Position numbers and translations under genes: made by a program
NCBI GenBank assembly: GCA_030386875.1
Contig: CM059579.1
Coordinates: 15,348,484 to 15,412,483, forward strand
DNA length: 64,000 nucleotides
Direction of reading: 5' to 3'
Source of the DNA: Morinoia aosen
Lineage: Eukaryota; Arthropoda; Malacostraca; Amphipoda; Talitridae
In this document: in pieces, positions 24,179 through 36,000 of the stretch
Position numbering within the stretch: the first letter of the stretch is position 1
Layout: each line of letters begins with the position of its first letter
Notes under the pieces: generated by a model
What the model was told of the DNA's origin: nothing
What the model saw: only the letters and a program-made list of their open reading frames with translations
Databases searched by the model: none

Positions 24179-25039
24179 TCTTAGTATAGATGATGAATAA
24201 ATGGGATTTTTCATCATTCTTAAGTTTCTGGTCTGGGGATTGTGGTGGCCAGATAAGAAGCTCAGCTTCATCAGAATGTTCTTCCTGCTATTCTTTCAGC
24301 AATAATTGAAGCAGCGGGGACTAAGGCGTTATTAACTTGGAAGATGGCGTTCCCCTCCTAAACAGTGCTTGATCCATAGGATGAACTTCGTCTCCCAAAA
24401 TTCTTAAATGGCTGTTAATTTCTCAATGAATGGAAATCGTTGGCTCGGCGTATTTCTCAGAAATAACACTCCACACCATCACAGAAACCTCGTCTTGTTT
24501 ACGGTTGGGAGGAGGCAGTCATGCTTAAATGCTTCTCTTGGTTGTGTTGAAACAACACTCGACCGGAAGTCAGAATTACTTAACGATTATTATTACCGCG
24601 CTCCTTGTTTCCTAGAGCAAAAGTTGCTTTCGTAAAATAAGTTCTGTTTAAAACATTCCCATTCATTCGTTCAGTTCTATTCACTTCATGGAATCTAATT
24701 GTATCTGAAGCAATTGAAAAACTTTTAATATAGGTTTTCCTATCGTATTCCTCTGTTATCATTCTGAAGGATTTCTCATTTGCTTCTAAAAATATCTGTT
24801 GCACCTTTTCTTCCGCTGCAGACAACTTCAACAACAATTAGAAACTAATAATAATTTTAATGGTGTCATCTATCCGAATAACATGCCCCTAAAATATTGC
24901 CTGTTTGATTCGTCATATACTTCTTAAGTACTCAAAGAAAAGAATGGTTACTCATTGATTCTAGCATCAATTTATTGATCTAAAAGCAATGAAGTAACTC
25001 AAATTTCAAGCCCTCAGTTATTCTTTAGGGAAGAATCCC

Positions 25040-25500
25040 ATTTCCCACTGCTCTACAGAATAACTCTGGTGGTTTCTATAGAATGTAAACGCTTCGAAAC
25101 ATTTGTCTTTGAGAGCAGGGATTTCTAATTGCAGCTTTTTCGTAGAATCCATATTTGTGCAGCTCCCGACGAACAGTTTTTGTGGTTACTGGGTACTGTA
25201 GGTGTTTATTGAGGTCTGCAGTGATTTTAAGAGCCTTGGTCTTGCGACCTCTCTAAAAATTCGATTTATAGTCTGACAGTCGGTTTCGACTTTCAGCCAG
25301 AACTGAGTTTTGGTGAGAAGGTTTTTCTTTCACTTTCAAGTCAGTCATTGCATTTGTAGCAGTACTTCTTGAAACGTCATGTATTCGCGCAGTTTCTGTC
25401 ACACTAGCCCCCGCCATGCGAGCACCAACAATTTGGCCTATTTGAAGGCAGAGTGGTCTGCCATTTTGGAGAGGTTATAGCTAAATTTATTTAAAAACCG
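25040..25500 (-). mobile_element. Tc1-like transposon relic, copy 2
   Basis: Sister of 4270-4730. The same transposase N-terminal remnant is recognisable on the minus strand, with more damage. It is inside intron 2 of gene B. Confidence 0.55.
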
Positions 25501-25663
25501 TTAAAACAGTTAATTTCGATGAAATATCAAATAGCTACAGTAATATTTAATAAAACAATATAATATGTCAAGTTTTGATTCTTTATAACATTTTCTAAGA
25601 TTATGATTTTATAATGCTAGTTTTTTCCATTATTTTTTTCCAACCCTTGTACATTTCTTCTTT

Positions 25664-25950
25664 TAGATCACCCTTTGGGTTGAAGTTCGATTGTGGTGAA
25701 ATCAAGGAAGCTATTGTTGTGCTAGGAAAGAGTTCCCCAGTTTCAGTTTTTCGTCTGATAGCTAAGCTTAATGTTGACTCGAATGGAGAGGCTAGTAACG
25801 TATCATTGAGTATAATTTATCACTCTCTCCAGTGGAAGTCGTTGGGAATTTTGATTTCAGTAACTAAGAATTACCACGCTCTTGATCAGTTGTCTGGTAT
25901 TCGTGTATTGCTTGAGTCACTTTTATTTGTGATACTTTTGCGGAATTAAC
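25664..25950 (+). other. Exon-like open stretch of unknown identity
   Basis: A T-rich acceptor-like tract ending TTCTTCTTTTAG precedes a plus-strand open frame of about 94 codons (SPFGLKFDCGEIKEAIVV near its start, HSLQWKSLGILIS in the middle). It ends at a TAA two bases before a donor-like GTAAG at 25951. It looks like a captured or orphan exon, antisense to gene B in intron 2. I do not recognise the protein. The whole stretch is missing from the gene A block. A chance open frame is the alternative. Confidence 0.35.
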
Positions 25951-26054
25951 GGTAAGAAACATTGATTGGCTCCTAAAATTTCTGAATTAATCTTCCATAA
26001 ATGCGTAAGAAAAATTCAATGGACTAATTCATTTGGTAAAATTCAATACGATAC

Positions 26055-26156
26055 CTATCAGCTCGGGTCCACTTTCGGTGCACGTGAAGACCTCGTCACA
26101 TTTACCTGTGGAAGTTATGTTGATATTGATGTAAGAGCCGTCTTTGGGATAGCAGA
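26055..26156 (-). CDS. Lectin gene B, exon 2 (small cysteine module)
   Basis: 102 nt, phase 1 at both ends, acceptor TTCCAG and donor GTATCG. It encodes CYPKDGSYININITS, then GKCDEVFTCTESG. The three cysteines and the C...G.YI...C...F.C pattern are reminiscent of a VWC-like module, which is an inference. The exon can be skipped without shifting the frame. Confidence 0.82.
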
Positions 26157-26723
26157 CTGGAAGTAAGCACGAGATAAACTTCATTAAATTCTAGTGATAA
26201 ATATCAGCGAAAAAAAGAATTAAATCGAATTTCTGAGATTTTGTTTTGTCCAAAAAAGTGCTTATATGTATGTACTCCACAAGTAAACACGCATACAGGT
26301 ATATATATTTATGTTGGCGCCCGAAGTTCATGAAGCAACAATTATTTATTGAAGAAGCACTTATGAAATATGAGTATGACAACTTCGTTGTGGAGGAAAT
26401 TATATCAGAAACATGAAAAGGCTCACAAAATGATCGCTGAATCGTTTTTTTAAGTAAATTCAAATTTCATTTTTTATTGAAGATATCTCAGGAAGGAATC
26501 GCCACACGGTCAGTATGCCTGTTTGCTGAAATCATTAATTGATTCAACAAATGATCTGTCTGTTTCACACAGTTTCTTATTTGTGGTTTCGATGACAACT
26601 AGACAAAACGAATCATTCTTCACTTCTACAACATCCTTAAACTGCAGATATGTACGAGTATAACTGCTATATTTTCAACTAACAACCGTACACAAAAAGA
26701 ACATAAAAACAAGAAATACTCAC

Positions 26724-27067
26724 GCAGGAAATCTAATCTTGCAGGTGGTGGCACCGACAGTTCCGCTCCATCGAGCGGCCACACTCTTCAGGACATCATC
26801 GCCCCACGTCCGACACAGGGCCCCAGGGCGGTCTTTTGAGAAGCAGGAGGCCTGGCCCCACTCCAGCGCCTGCGATACGGCGAGGCAGAGAATGGAGGAG
26901 CTCGTGGAGTTCGACCACACTCGTCCTCCACTGTCCATCATGGCAGCTTCGTCGAGTACAGATGAGACCCACACCTCTGTGGTGTGAGACTTGCCACTTT
27001 TCCCTACAGCTCCAAGTACCATAAAAGCTCAAAATCCCGCAATGTTGAATATATATCTAGATCCCAT
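26724..27067 (-). pseudogene. Lectin gene B, exon 1 (broken)
   Basis: Paralogue of the other first exons with the same PAN-like block (ALEWGQASCFSKDRPG). The signal peptide reads MGSRYIFNIAGF and then TGA (27031-27029) where the paralogues have TGG. Near the donor, KIR is followed directly by FP, because 5 nt are missing relative to KIRQSFVR, so the exit phase is wrong. The donor is GTGAGT. Confidence 0.85.
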
Positions 27068-27069
27068 GC

Positions 27070-28130
27070 CAAATTTTAGGAAATATTTAAGCCCACTCAT
27101 GAACACCCACGAATGAAAAGTTAGAGTGCAGTTACAAGAATTCGATCGATGTTGTACTAGTGTAATATAACATCTGCTCATGGTACAAAGCAAGGTGAAA
27201 TAATGTGTGAATTATAGTACGAATGCTAGTTTACGACAAAACTAAATTCTCCAATAAAAATACCGAATCCTGACGTTGAAAGCTCGTTTGAATAACTTTG
27301 ATGGAACCTGAATATAAGAAAGCTTAGACGCCTGCATCGAATCACTTGGAGGAGCTTCATCTCTTCTAGAGCAGTTTCCAAGCCTATGAGCCGTCTAACT
27401 TCATTGTTATCCGTTCCCAGTGACGATGCACCACGCATATGTCACTATACATTGTCATTACTTTTTTCAGGCTGAAGGCAAATTAGCATCAAAACTTTCA
27501 TTCAAAGCCCACAAATAGGTATCGCTTTTGTGCTGAATATTGGTTGGGAGCGAGGAATGACTGCTCTTAACGAGTAAATAGGCCATCTCGACTGTTATTA
27601 GATTAATTACTGATTCGTTATGAAGAAGTAAATTCGCAAATTCTCTGAAGCCGGTAATGTCATGCGCGTTATTCAAGTGTAGTGGAAATTCTGGAGTGCA
27701 TTCAGGTGCAAAATGAAAGGGCAATTTCGGTGCAGTAAGTTTTTCATTATGTTCGGGACTTTAAAGACAATAGAAAGGAATGGATAATGAAAATTTCATG
27801 CTGCTTCTCTGAGAACTGATTTGAGACAAGTAAGTTATATTGTGCTTCATTTTGCGAGGAAACTCTTGCAGTGTAGGAATTTAGACTTTCAAAACTTAAC
27901 GTTAGTTTTTTCATTACTAATTGCCCTTATGACCTCAAAGGTCATGAGGAAATGTCCCAAGTTATTCATACCTCAGTGCTAAATCACTCACGAACATGTG
28001 CCAGAGTGCTTTTCGTTAGCTTAAGTGTCAAAATAATAGCAAGAACAATATTGTTTTCTCCATACGACAAGCATTACTAAGTTGGCTTCTTTAGAACATG
28101 AAACATGAGTGTTTTTGTTCAGAAGCATTT
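27070..28130. repeat. Lectin 5' flank, duplicated segment (gene B copy)
   Basis: Recognisably colinear with about 5310-6340 and 41560-42600, but more diverged. No coding sequence is seen. Confidence 0.6.
27162..27170 (-). promoter_or_regulatory. TATA-like box upstream of lectin gene B
   Basis: The minus strand reads TTATATTAC at the same 95-103 nt distance from the ATG position as in genes A and D. Confidence 0.4.
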
Positions 28131-28139
28131 TCTAGAGAA

Positions 28140-28735
28140 ATATTCACATTGAGCGATTAATGTTCACGAGAAGTACTTTATCTCAATATGAACGGTAAAT
28201 TAATGAAAAAACAGCGAGAAAGTAAAATTTATTTCATCTGGTACCTTCGAAGATGAAATAATTTCTTTTTAAAATTGTGAAGTCACATGTGTGAATTTCT
28301 TCTTCACATGAAGGATGAGTATCGAATTCTGCAAACTTTGTGCTGGAAAATGTTCAGTCATCATTTTCATCACTTTCTAGTTTTGCCAACACTTTTGAAC
28401 ACGAATTTGACTAACAGACAGGTAAACTAGTAAACAGTAGAGTAAATAAACAAACGAATTAACTAACACCTGATTTTTGTAAGATGGATTTTCGAAATAC
28501 ACAAGGAAAATACATATTCGCGCGTCATTAAGTTATGCATTGAAAAAATAGCAATAGAACGATAATGACCTTTCCTTAATTATTTGCTTGTCTAATGAAT
28601 GTTCATAACAAATAATTCGCAATGAGCGTATTCGTCAGCTATTTCTAGTATGTGGCGTACCTACAACTCATAACACTCCAAATACATAATTAAAAGAACA
28701 TAATCCACTTTCTTTAGACAAATATTTAGGAATAT
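28140..28735. other. Unique AT-rich spacer
   Basis: Nothing recognisable: no open frame of interest, no repeat shared with other parts of the window. Confidence 0.5.
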
Positions 28736-28743
28736 TACTTCAT

Positions 28744-28919
28744 ATGTGTATCTAGTGTGCATTTGTTATTTATTCCCATCCTGAGCACATACCATGAGTG
28801 AATAATTATGGTATGTGCTCAGGATGGGAATAAATAACAAATGCACACTAGATACACATTACTTCATATGTGTATCTAGTGTGCATTTGTTATTTATTCC
28901 CACCCTGAGCACATACCAT
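28744..28919. repeat. 52-bp repeat in direct-inverted-direct order
   Basis: The same 52-bp sequence occurs at 28744-28795, inverted at 28808-28859, and direct again at 28868-28919, with one mismatch in the third copy. TTACTTCAT precedes both direct copies. The first two copies form a perfect palindrome around a 12-bp loop. Confidence 0.95.
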
Positions 28920-29830
28920 AAGTCAAAAATTATCTAAGTTCACGTTAGTCTTATAACCTGAACTAGCTTCCAATAAATCCATATTCCACCGCGGTAATGG
29001 CGAATGAAGAAATGATGAGAGATCGAGCGCTACATTCTTCCCCGAGCCAGCAAGGAACTTCTCAGGTTCCGTCATGTCTAGGAGTCATGGGAGTCAGTGT
29101 TCAGGTTACGGATATACGACTAGGTGAACGGGTGGAAAAATAAGAATGTTCTATAATTTACTGAAGTTCAACATTTTAAATGAAATGAAATCTAGAGCGG
29201 GACACTTTAATACACGAAATTAGAATAGAACACATGATACACATGAATAATAAATACGATCACCTAGATAGCTATAGTTTACGAATTTTAACAAAATGCA
29301 CTAAGCGCAAGCCTGACCATAGTAATGCCGAAGCAACGAAACAAGTAAATAAAGAACTCCCTAAACACTATTAGGATACACTGCTTCGGGCCGGCCAGAT
29401 CGCAGCTCCTAGCGTGGCCCGTCAAGTTGTAGGTCAAGCGAGTGCCGGAAGAGACGTGAAGTCAATTCCACGAAACGAAAAGTCGTCAGCATAGAAGCCG
29501 GGAAATCATCGGTTTTCCAGAAACCGCCACCAGCCGTTGCCTCGGGTACTCTTCGGCGTTTAGCTCGTAGTTACGTTGAATAAATGTGTATTCTTAACAT
29601 ATAAGAACCGGTTAGGTTGTGGCTGGAACTTGCCCAGAGTATCTCAGTGTGGGGGACGACTGAAGACGCAAGTCTACAGTAATTAAGACCGATGAAAAAG
29701 CAAGCTGAAGTACAACACCGGGCGACATAAAATAAGAAAAAGTATAACCCGAAAACATTAATTCCTCCGGCTTTCCATTCCTTGACAGTCAGCGGATCAA
29801 GTTAATTGTCCGAGTTTCTCTTGAGGCTAT
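28920..29830. other. Unassigned insertion with higher GC, no gene
   Basis: Base composition differs from the AT-rich surroundings (for example GGGCCGGCCAGATCGCAG at about 29390). No open frame and no clear terminal repeats were found. It could be a piece of an LTR element or another transposon. It borders the triple 52-bp repeat. Confidence 0.35.
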
Positions 29831-29979
29831 ATTTATTCTCAATTAATCCTGTAATGAACTGCTCACGGTTGTTATATATGTTAATTAACTGAATCTTTTG
29901 CCAAACCATTCGTACATATGAATTCAAAAGAGCCATACTACAATATACAGAATAGTGATTATGGTTGCTAAATGCGAGA

Positions 29980-30450
29980 AATGTTGTTTATTATTCATTA
30001 TTTCCATTATAAAATGTATAGTACTGAGGAATTGAATTAAAGCTATGCTACAAAAAGTCGAAAGTAGACTGTGTATTTGGTTTTCCTCTGTAGAAATGCA
30101 GCGCTAATCAGCCTCTCTAAAAAAAAAAATCTGCCGCTAAAATTTGATGAGAATGCGGCTACAACACATTGAATATGAGCAAATTGTTTGTTTATTTATT
30201 GAAAAATGATACGTTCGACAACCATCTCTTTTACTAAATAACTCGTAAAGCTGAATTGACTGAGAGGTGTGTTACAAACAAAAGAATAATGCCTGAGCAT
30301 ATACTATTGATCTCCAAAAATGCTGCATTTTTACTTATATTTTACACCAAATCAAATGAGAGTCATGCTACAAAAGGCTGACTAATGACTATGCATTTGT
30401 TTGGTTTTTATCAGAGAAATACTTGTTGCCCTCATAAATTGAGAAAACTA
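29980..30450. repeat. Local diverged duplication
   Basis: Sequences around 30040-30120 and 30360-30440 share a pattern (ATGCTACAAAA followed by a GCATTTG/GTATTTGGTTTT motif), suggesting an old tandem duplication or two MITE copies. Confidence 0.35.
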
Positions 30451-30459
30451 AACAGAAAT

Positions 30460-32690
30460 CTATGAATATGTTTTTAATGTCATTAAACATTCTGATTACG
30501 TTTCTTCGAACGCGAGTATTTAATTTGCAAACGTATTTGCAGTTCATTTTCTACATTTCATAAACAAAATTTTATTTAGTGGAAATATGTTTTGCATCCC
30601 TTTCAGCTTACCGGCCTTTCAAAATGATACGGACATACTCCCGTGTTATTTTTTGCTCTTTCCCAGGCAAATTTATTAAAGCCTTGAAAGAATGCTATCA
30701 GCTAAAAATTTTTTGGATAAACTTTGATAAATAATACTCCCTCTCGTTGATGGAAGTTGAAGGTTAAAGAAAATTCCACTGACCTTAGTTCTTAGATTTA
30801 TTTTATTTTCTAAGGTTAGTGAAGTGTCAATACATACTGAATTTGTTGTGTTACTGTTCATATCTATCTACTGTAGGTATAGGATTTAAAACGCACACGT
30901 ACACTGAAAGAAATAATTGCCCTATTTTGAAACACCCAGGTGCATCTTACGCTTGTTATGGAACCGAGACACGCAGATGCATCATCAATGAGACACTCAA
31001 GGCTAGGAAGCATAGCAGTTTCTCCAAACCGAATAAGTGATGCTCCAGTGTCTCATTAAAAAGCTTCAGTGTGTTATCGATGAAACACTTGGGCTTCAGC
31101 TTTAACGCACTTATAACCGGTGTCTCACAGAAAACTCTACGGATGTTAAGCATAGCATTGCACCGCCTTGCATGGTTGACTCTCCCTTGGCGTGCAGTTT
31201 CACTGTTTATTAGAATTTTTCTCGAATGTTCTGGAGAGCAGCGGCAGAAGCTGCTGTGGTCACCAATTTTAAGACTTGTTGATGCAACCTGGGTCATTTC
31301 GTTCCATTTGTCCTAGTGCAGTGGCGGTTATACATTGGTTTCTACTCTTAGTCATAAAGGGTGAAACTCAACGTAGAAAACGGATCGGTTAGGACAGAAA
31401 TTAAATAGGTATATCTTATAGTATAGTGGAACTACAGTGTCCTCGAATGCTTCATTTACTATTTCCTATTTACTCCTATCGGTAGTTGCATTGATCAAGA
31501 AAGCATGACCGGTTTTTGGTAAGTATCTCTTGGCTCATAACATGACCGAAAAAAGTTCAGCATTCATTTTTTTACCTTGAATGAACTATAAACAATAGAA
31601 ACTTAAATTTGTCGATTTTATACATTGAGGGTGAAAGATTCGTAACATTTAACGCCAGAAAAACTTTCAAATGAATGTTCTTCATGAAGATAACTTCGAA
31701 AACATGGGGGAACCCCAGACGCCATCGACTGAGCTCTAGCATATTTATATATATTCGACAAATACGATAGCTATAGCCATTTGAAAGTTGAACATTAAGA
31801 AACGCATCAATCACGTTTGAAAAAACTCTTTAAAAAATAAACTGATGTAGAGGAAAACGTAGTTCAAAGCAATAACTTTCGTAAATCATTTTCTATTGAA
31901 ATATCATAATTTATTTTTTAATAATGACAAGTATTGCCCCTTTTGTTTATTGACCTTGAAAAGATCTTACTGGAATTATATCTAGTAATTGCAATCGTAT
32001 GATTGACTTAGCATGGAAAATTGGTCTTTAATTTGAGTATTTAGGGCGCGGAATGAAGTGTATCTATTGAATGAACTACTCAGTTATAACTCTTCTGCTT
32101 TTACGAGCTGCTTTGCAAGCTAGCACGCGATTTAAAAATCACTTACCTGAAGGATTAAAATAAGAAGTCAAATTTAAATAATTGTTAAAGAAAGTGAATC
32201 ATAAATGAGGACCAGAATGTAGACACTTCATTTCACAGCCTGATTCATTCGCGAAACATGGAAGGAAATAAATTTATATATAATCCTGCAATTTGAAAGT
32301 CAGATATGTTTTTATATGACAGAAAATATGACCTGTGCTCGTAAAAAACATGAAATTTAGTCTTTTCCCAACTGCCAGACAAGTAAAGTTTTTTCGGCCT
32401 ATCCCGTTGCATTTCACTCCAAGCTGTTGAATTTTAGTTGAATTTGAACTTCACGATGAGATCAACAGTTACGTGCATGCTGGGCTCATTTTTCTAAGAA
32501 GGGAAAGATTCGGTTGTCAGTCGTTGGCAGAGTGCTGCATTCTGCGTTGTTTCATCAATTTCTTCTGTTTTCACCGATTCATCAATTTTGTAATTTCATT
32601 GAGGATCATCCAAAATGGTTCTGTTTCAATAGCCCTGCTCAATTTTATTTCAATTCCAAACCGCTGCAAAGCACTTTTGAAGCACTTGAC
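30460..32690. other. Spacer between genes B and C
   Basis: No recognised gene. At 30956-31316 both strands are open for 80-113 codons, with repeated GTGTCTCA / TGAGACAC motifs nearby. The composition is slightly GC-richer there, so it may be a transposon fragment, but no family was recognised. Confidence 0.4.
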
Positions 32691-32697
32691 ATAAAAT

Positions 32698-32703
32698 TTT
32701 AAT
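32698..32703 (-). terminator. Weak poly(A) signal candidate of lectin gene C
   Basis: ATTAAA on the minus strand, about 140 nt after the stop. The AATAAA seen in genes B and D is not present at the matching place. Confidence 0.25.
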
Positions 32704-32840
32704 ATCTAGTGAAATTTTTTTGTCTAAGTATTTTTTCCCCTACAGCCGCAAATTCAAAACATCTTCAAAGGAAAAGCAAAGCAGTATGTTAATCTCATTG
32801 AAGTTATACGATTGGAAACTTCTCACGTCGAACTAAGACC

Positions 32841-33073
32841 TTAATTGCATACAACGCTGCAAATGCTATTAAAAGTACTCGTTTCACATGAAACGTCTCC
32901 GAGTTTGAAGTCACGTTTTTTCATCGCTCTTGCACACTCGTACCCATCCTCTGCTCCGTTGGGGTCATTCACAGCCCAGTCTTCTTGCGTGTCTGGGCCC
33001 GGACTGCGTCCGCCCGGAAGCCACTTCCACTCATCGTTGATCTTTTTCACCGCCACCCACAAGTTGTTGTAGT
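32841..33073 (-). CDS. Lectin gene C, exon 4 (C-terminal half of CTLD)
   Basis: 233 nt to a TAA stop. It reads NNLWVAVKKINDEWKWLPGG, then a loop with VNDPNGAEDGYECARAM, then VSC and NSICSVVCN. DPN is close to the EPN sugar-binding signature, and YEC, VSC and SIC fit CTLD C2-C4. An additional cysteine sits two residues from the end, unique to this gene. Confidence 0.88.
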
Positions 33074-36000
33074 CTACGGAGCGAAATTAAAAAACAAGAT
33101 AGTACGCACTTATTTGAAAGAGGATATCGTTTCCCAAAATATCCAAATGAACTCTAAGTTTTCTCAACTGATGCTGCTGATAGGGTTCGTGAAAGGACAA
33201 ACGTACATTGCAGTTACTTTAAAACAGGAATTCGTTGTTATTAAAACCATTTCACAAAAAGTTTCGCTACCTTTCAACGTTTAAAAACAGCTTTGTCACA
33301 CGAATCAGCATTGAGAAACTTTTCAGGAATCCATTCCTATTTAAGCATATCTGTGAAGTATCTGAGTACTGACTGACACGTAGTAGAACCAGTTTACTCA
33401 AAACAATTCTTGATTTCGGAAATATTTCAACTTCTCTGTTTCTGGTAATAGAGAATTTTTGAATGAAATTGTTCCAGCTTATGGTCTATTGATGATGAGA
33501 ACTTGTGTTTAATGAAACTCTAAAAATATTGCTAAATTATGTAAAACCATGCAAACATTTCTGTGGGCACCGTAAATAATTTCAAACTCTTTATAAAGTT
33601 ATAATTTATTTAAATTTCAAACCAACTAATAGCCAACAATATTTTTATTTCTATTAATAACGATTAACATGAATTCAAATTAAAGCATGAAATATTGGAA
33701 TTCAGACAACTGCAAACATATACCGGGTGTCCCAACGAAGAGTAGACAAATAAAAGTTTGGTCTTTCCAGTTATATAACTTTTAATCAGAACAAATCATT
33801 TATCTAATAGGAGAAAGGGTTTTGTCTTTAATAACATCCAAAAATATTTGAACATATCCTCCTTTTTCTTGATAACCTGGCGGAGACGAGGCATCACCTG
33901 ATCACACATGGCGTGCACAATTTTGGCGTCAATTTCTGCCCAAGTTTGGGTCAGGTTTTGCTTCAGAACCTCCACAGTTGAGTGTGATGCAGCTTTTGCT
34001 GCAAGATTTCGTGCTTATTGAACGTCGAAATTCATTCAAGAGACAAAAACCAGCCTCCGTAATGGCGTGGGCAGGGGCTACTTCAAGTCTCAAAACCCCT
34101 TCGATTTTCATCGAGGCTTGTGTAAAAATCAATCAATATGTTTATCTGACGATTTTAATGAATGACGTTGTTCCTAGGGCGAGGAAAGTCACTGAAAATG
34201 TAGGAATTACACTTCAACAAAATGGAGCAGCCTCTCCCACAGCCAAATTGGTCCAGGACTGGTGCAAAGACAATTTCAAGTTGTTTTGGCCAGAGGAGCT
34301 ATTACCTCTGTCTTCTCCTGATTTAAATCCAATGGACTTTTGGATATAATCTCTTGGATCAGAAGTCTTGCGCTTTATCACACTCAAGTGTCTCGTCTCC
34401 GTCAGGTTATCGCGGAGAAAGGAGGATATATTGAATAATTCTTGACTGTAAATAAAGGCAATACATATCTCTTAGTTGATACACGAGTTGTTTTGATTGA
34501 TCTTCATATAATTGAAAAAACCTAACTTTAATTTGTCCACACTACGCTGAGACACCCTGTACACCTTTCGCTTTATTCCATTGTAACTTAAATTTGTCAC
34601 ATCGATGAGATACTAACTTCAAACAGGGCAGATAGCAAATCGTTACTGTAGGTCTGTTTTTCCTCTTTTATTTTAGTTATTGTTTCATTCTAGGTGAGGA
34701 AAGACTCAAATGCCAGGGCTCAGATGTGTTCAATTTTGACTTTACTGTTCTTGTCTAACAGTCCACTCAGCATTAGGTATTCAATGGTGCTTCATTGTCG
34801 TTGATTTAAAAATTTAAAAAAGAGTAATCGAAGAACGTCTTGCTTCTTCATTTCTCTACTTAATAGCAAAATCTTTATGGTACTCTCATCTGTATTTAAC
34901 GGTATCGATTACAACCCATACTACATTGCACTGCCGTTAATGTTCAGAAAACCAACCAGAAATTTTTTATCAGCTGGTAAATCAATGACTTTCAATGACC
35001 TACTTGTGGTCTCGTCATCCTCTGAATTTATTGGAATGCATCGAGTGTCCTAATGTACAATCGTTGGACTGCATCGAGTGTTCTAATGTACAATCGTTGA
35101 CTGCATCGAGTGTCATAATGTACAATCGTTGACTGCATCGAGTGTTCTATTGGACAATCATTGGACTGCATCGAGTGTTCTATTGGACAATCATTTACCT
35201 AACTTCAGTTTATCATTAAGTGGAAAGTGCAGATGGAACTCTCGCATTTTACAGCAATCACTCATTTTAATAGTACCATGTGGCTGTAGAGTGAGTTAAC
35301 TTTAAACGGCGTACATTTTTGAGACTGATGTTCAGCTATTAAAATAGTGTTTCTTTGAACATAAAAGTTAAATCTGTTAGAGTTTGGACAGGATACGGTT
35401 CTGCTTGTTCCTCGCACCAGAGGCTTTGACTGCATAAGCACAAATGGAAAAATTAAATCAAATACATGAGTGTCACGATAATGTAAAACAATATTGCTTC
35501 GTGCATTTTTCGAACAAAAATTAATGAATTTTGTGGTAACTTCAAAGTGGCTGAAAACCTGTAATAGATGATCGCATGGAAAATGTTAATATTAAAATGA
35601 AGAATTAACAGAAACGAATTCATACAAAATTCAAGAATCACATAGGTAAGGTAGAGGACCTTTTATTGCAGTCTATAATGCAGTGTGGACTCTCGCAGTC
35701 ACTGTAATCTCTGACGAGTAATCACATGTAAAGATGCATTACAGGCAAATATACGTGAATATATTTTTCACGCACAGGATAGTCCTCCATTTATTCATAG
35801 GTACACAACAGCGACAACTGAGCGTTGGTCCCAAGTTACGTTCCGATTTAGCCTTCAAGTTAATAGCCGCCAATGAAAGAAAAAAACTCATGCTTTCAAA
35901 AGCAATAGTTTGAACATAAATTCATTTCAATAACAAACACGAGTGAGAAAATCTATAAAAAGAGCAGGCTCTTTTCATAAGTATTTCCATCACCGTATTA

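Larger units (their letters stand above)
20960..25640. repeat. Duplicated repeat-rich block, copy 2 (intron 2 of gene B)
   Basis: Second copy of the block at 1-4880, here lying between exons 3 and 2 of gene B. It has the same order of relics, with an extra hammerhead-like core at about 23726. Genes C and D have only about 0.45 kb at this position, so the block is an insertion or expansion specific to the A/B lineage. Confidence 0.8.
18546..27067 (-). pseudogene. Lectin gene B (four exons; exon 1 broken)
   Basis: Gene-level entry; exons at 26724-27067, 26055-26156, 20706-20891 and 18546-18766. The order and phases are as in genes C and D, but the summed coding length (853 nt) is not a multiple of three, because exon 1 has a 5-nt deletion before its donor. 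Exon 1 also has a TGA at codon 13 of the signal peptide. Exons 2-4 are open with good splice sites. Either the gene is dead or it uses another first exon. Intron 1 is short (567 bp against about 3.1 kb in C and D). Intron 2 is 5.2 kb (about 0.45 kb in C and D) because it contains the Penelope/Tc1 block. Confidence 0.75.

Noticed and set aside
24408-24635. 75-codon plus-strand frame
   Set aside because: Lies in the duplicated transposon-like segment; the counterpart at 3650-3840 is not open over the same length.
30956-31316. Overlapping open frames of 113 and 81 codons on both strands
   Set aside because: No recognisable domain, no start or splice context and no paralogue in the window; kept only as a possible transposon fragment.
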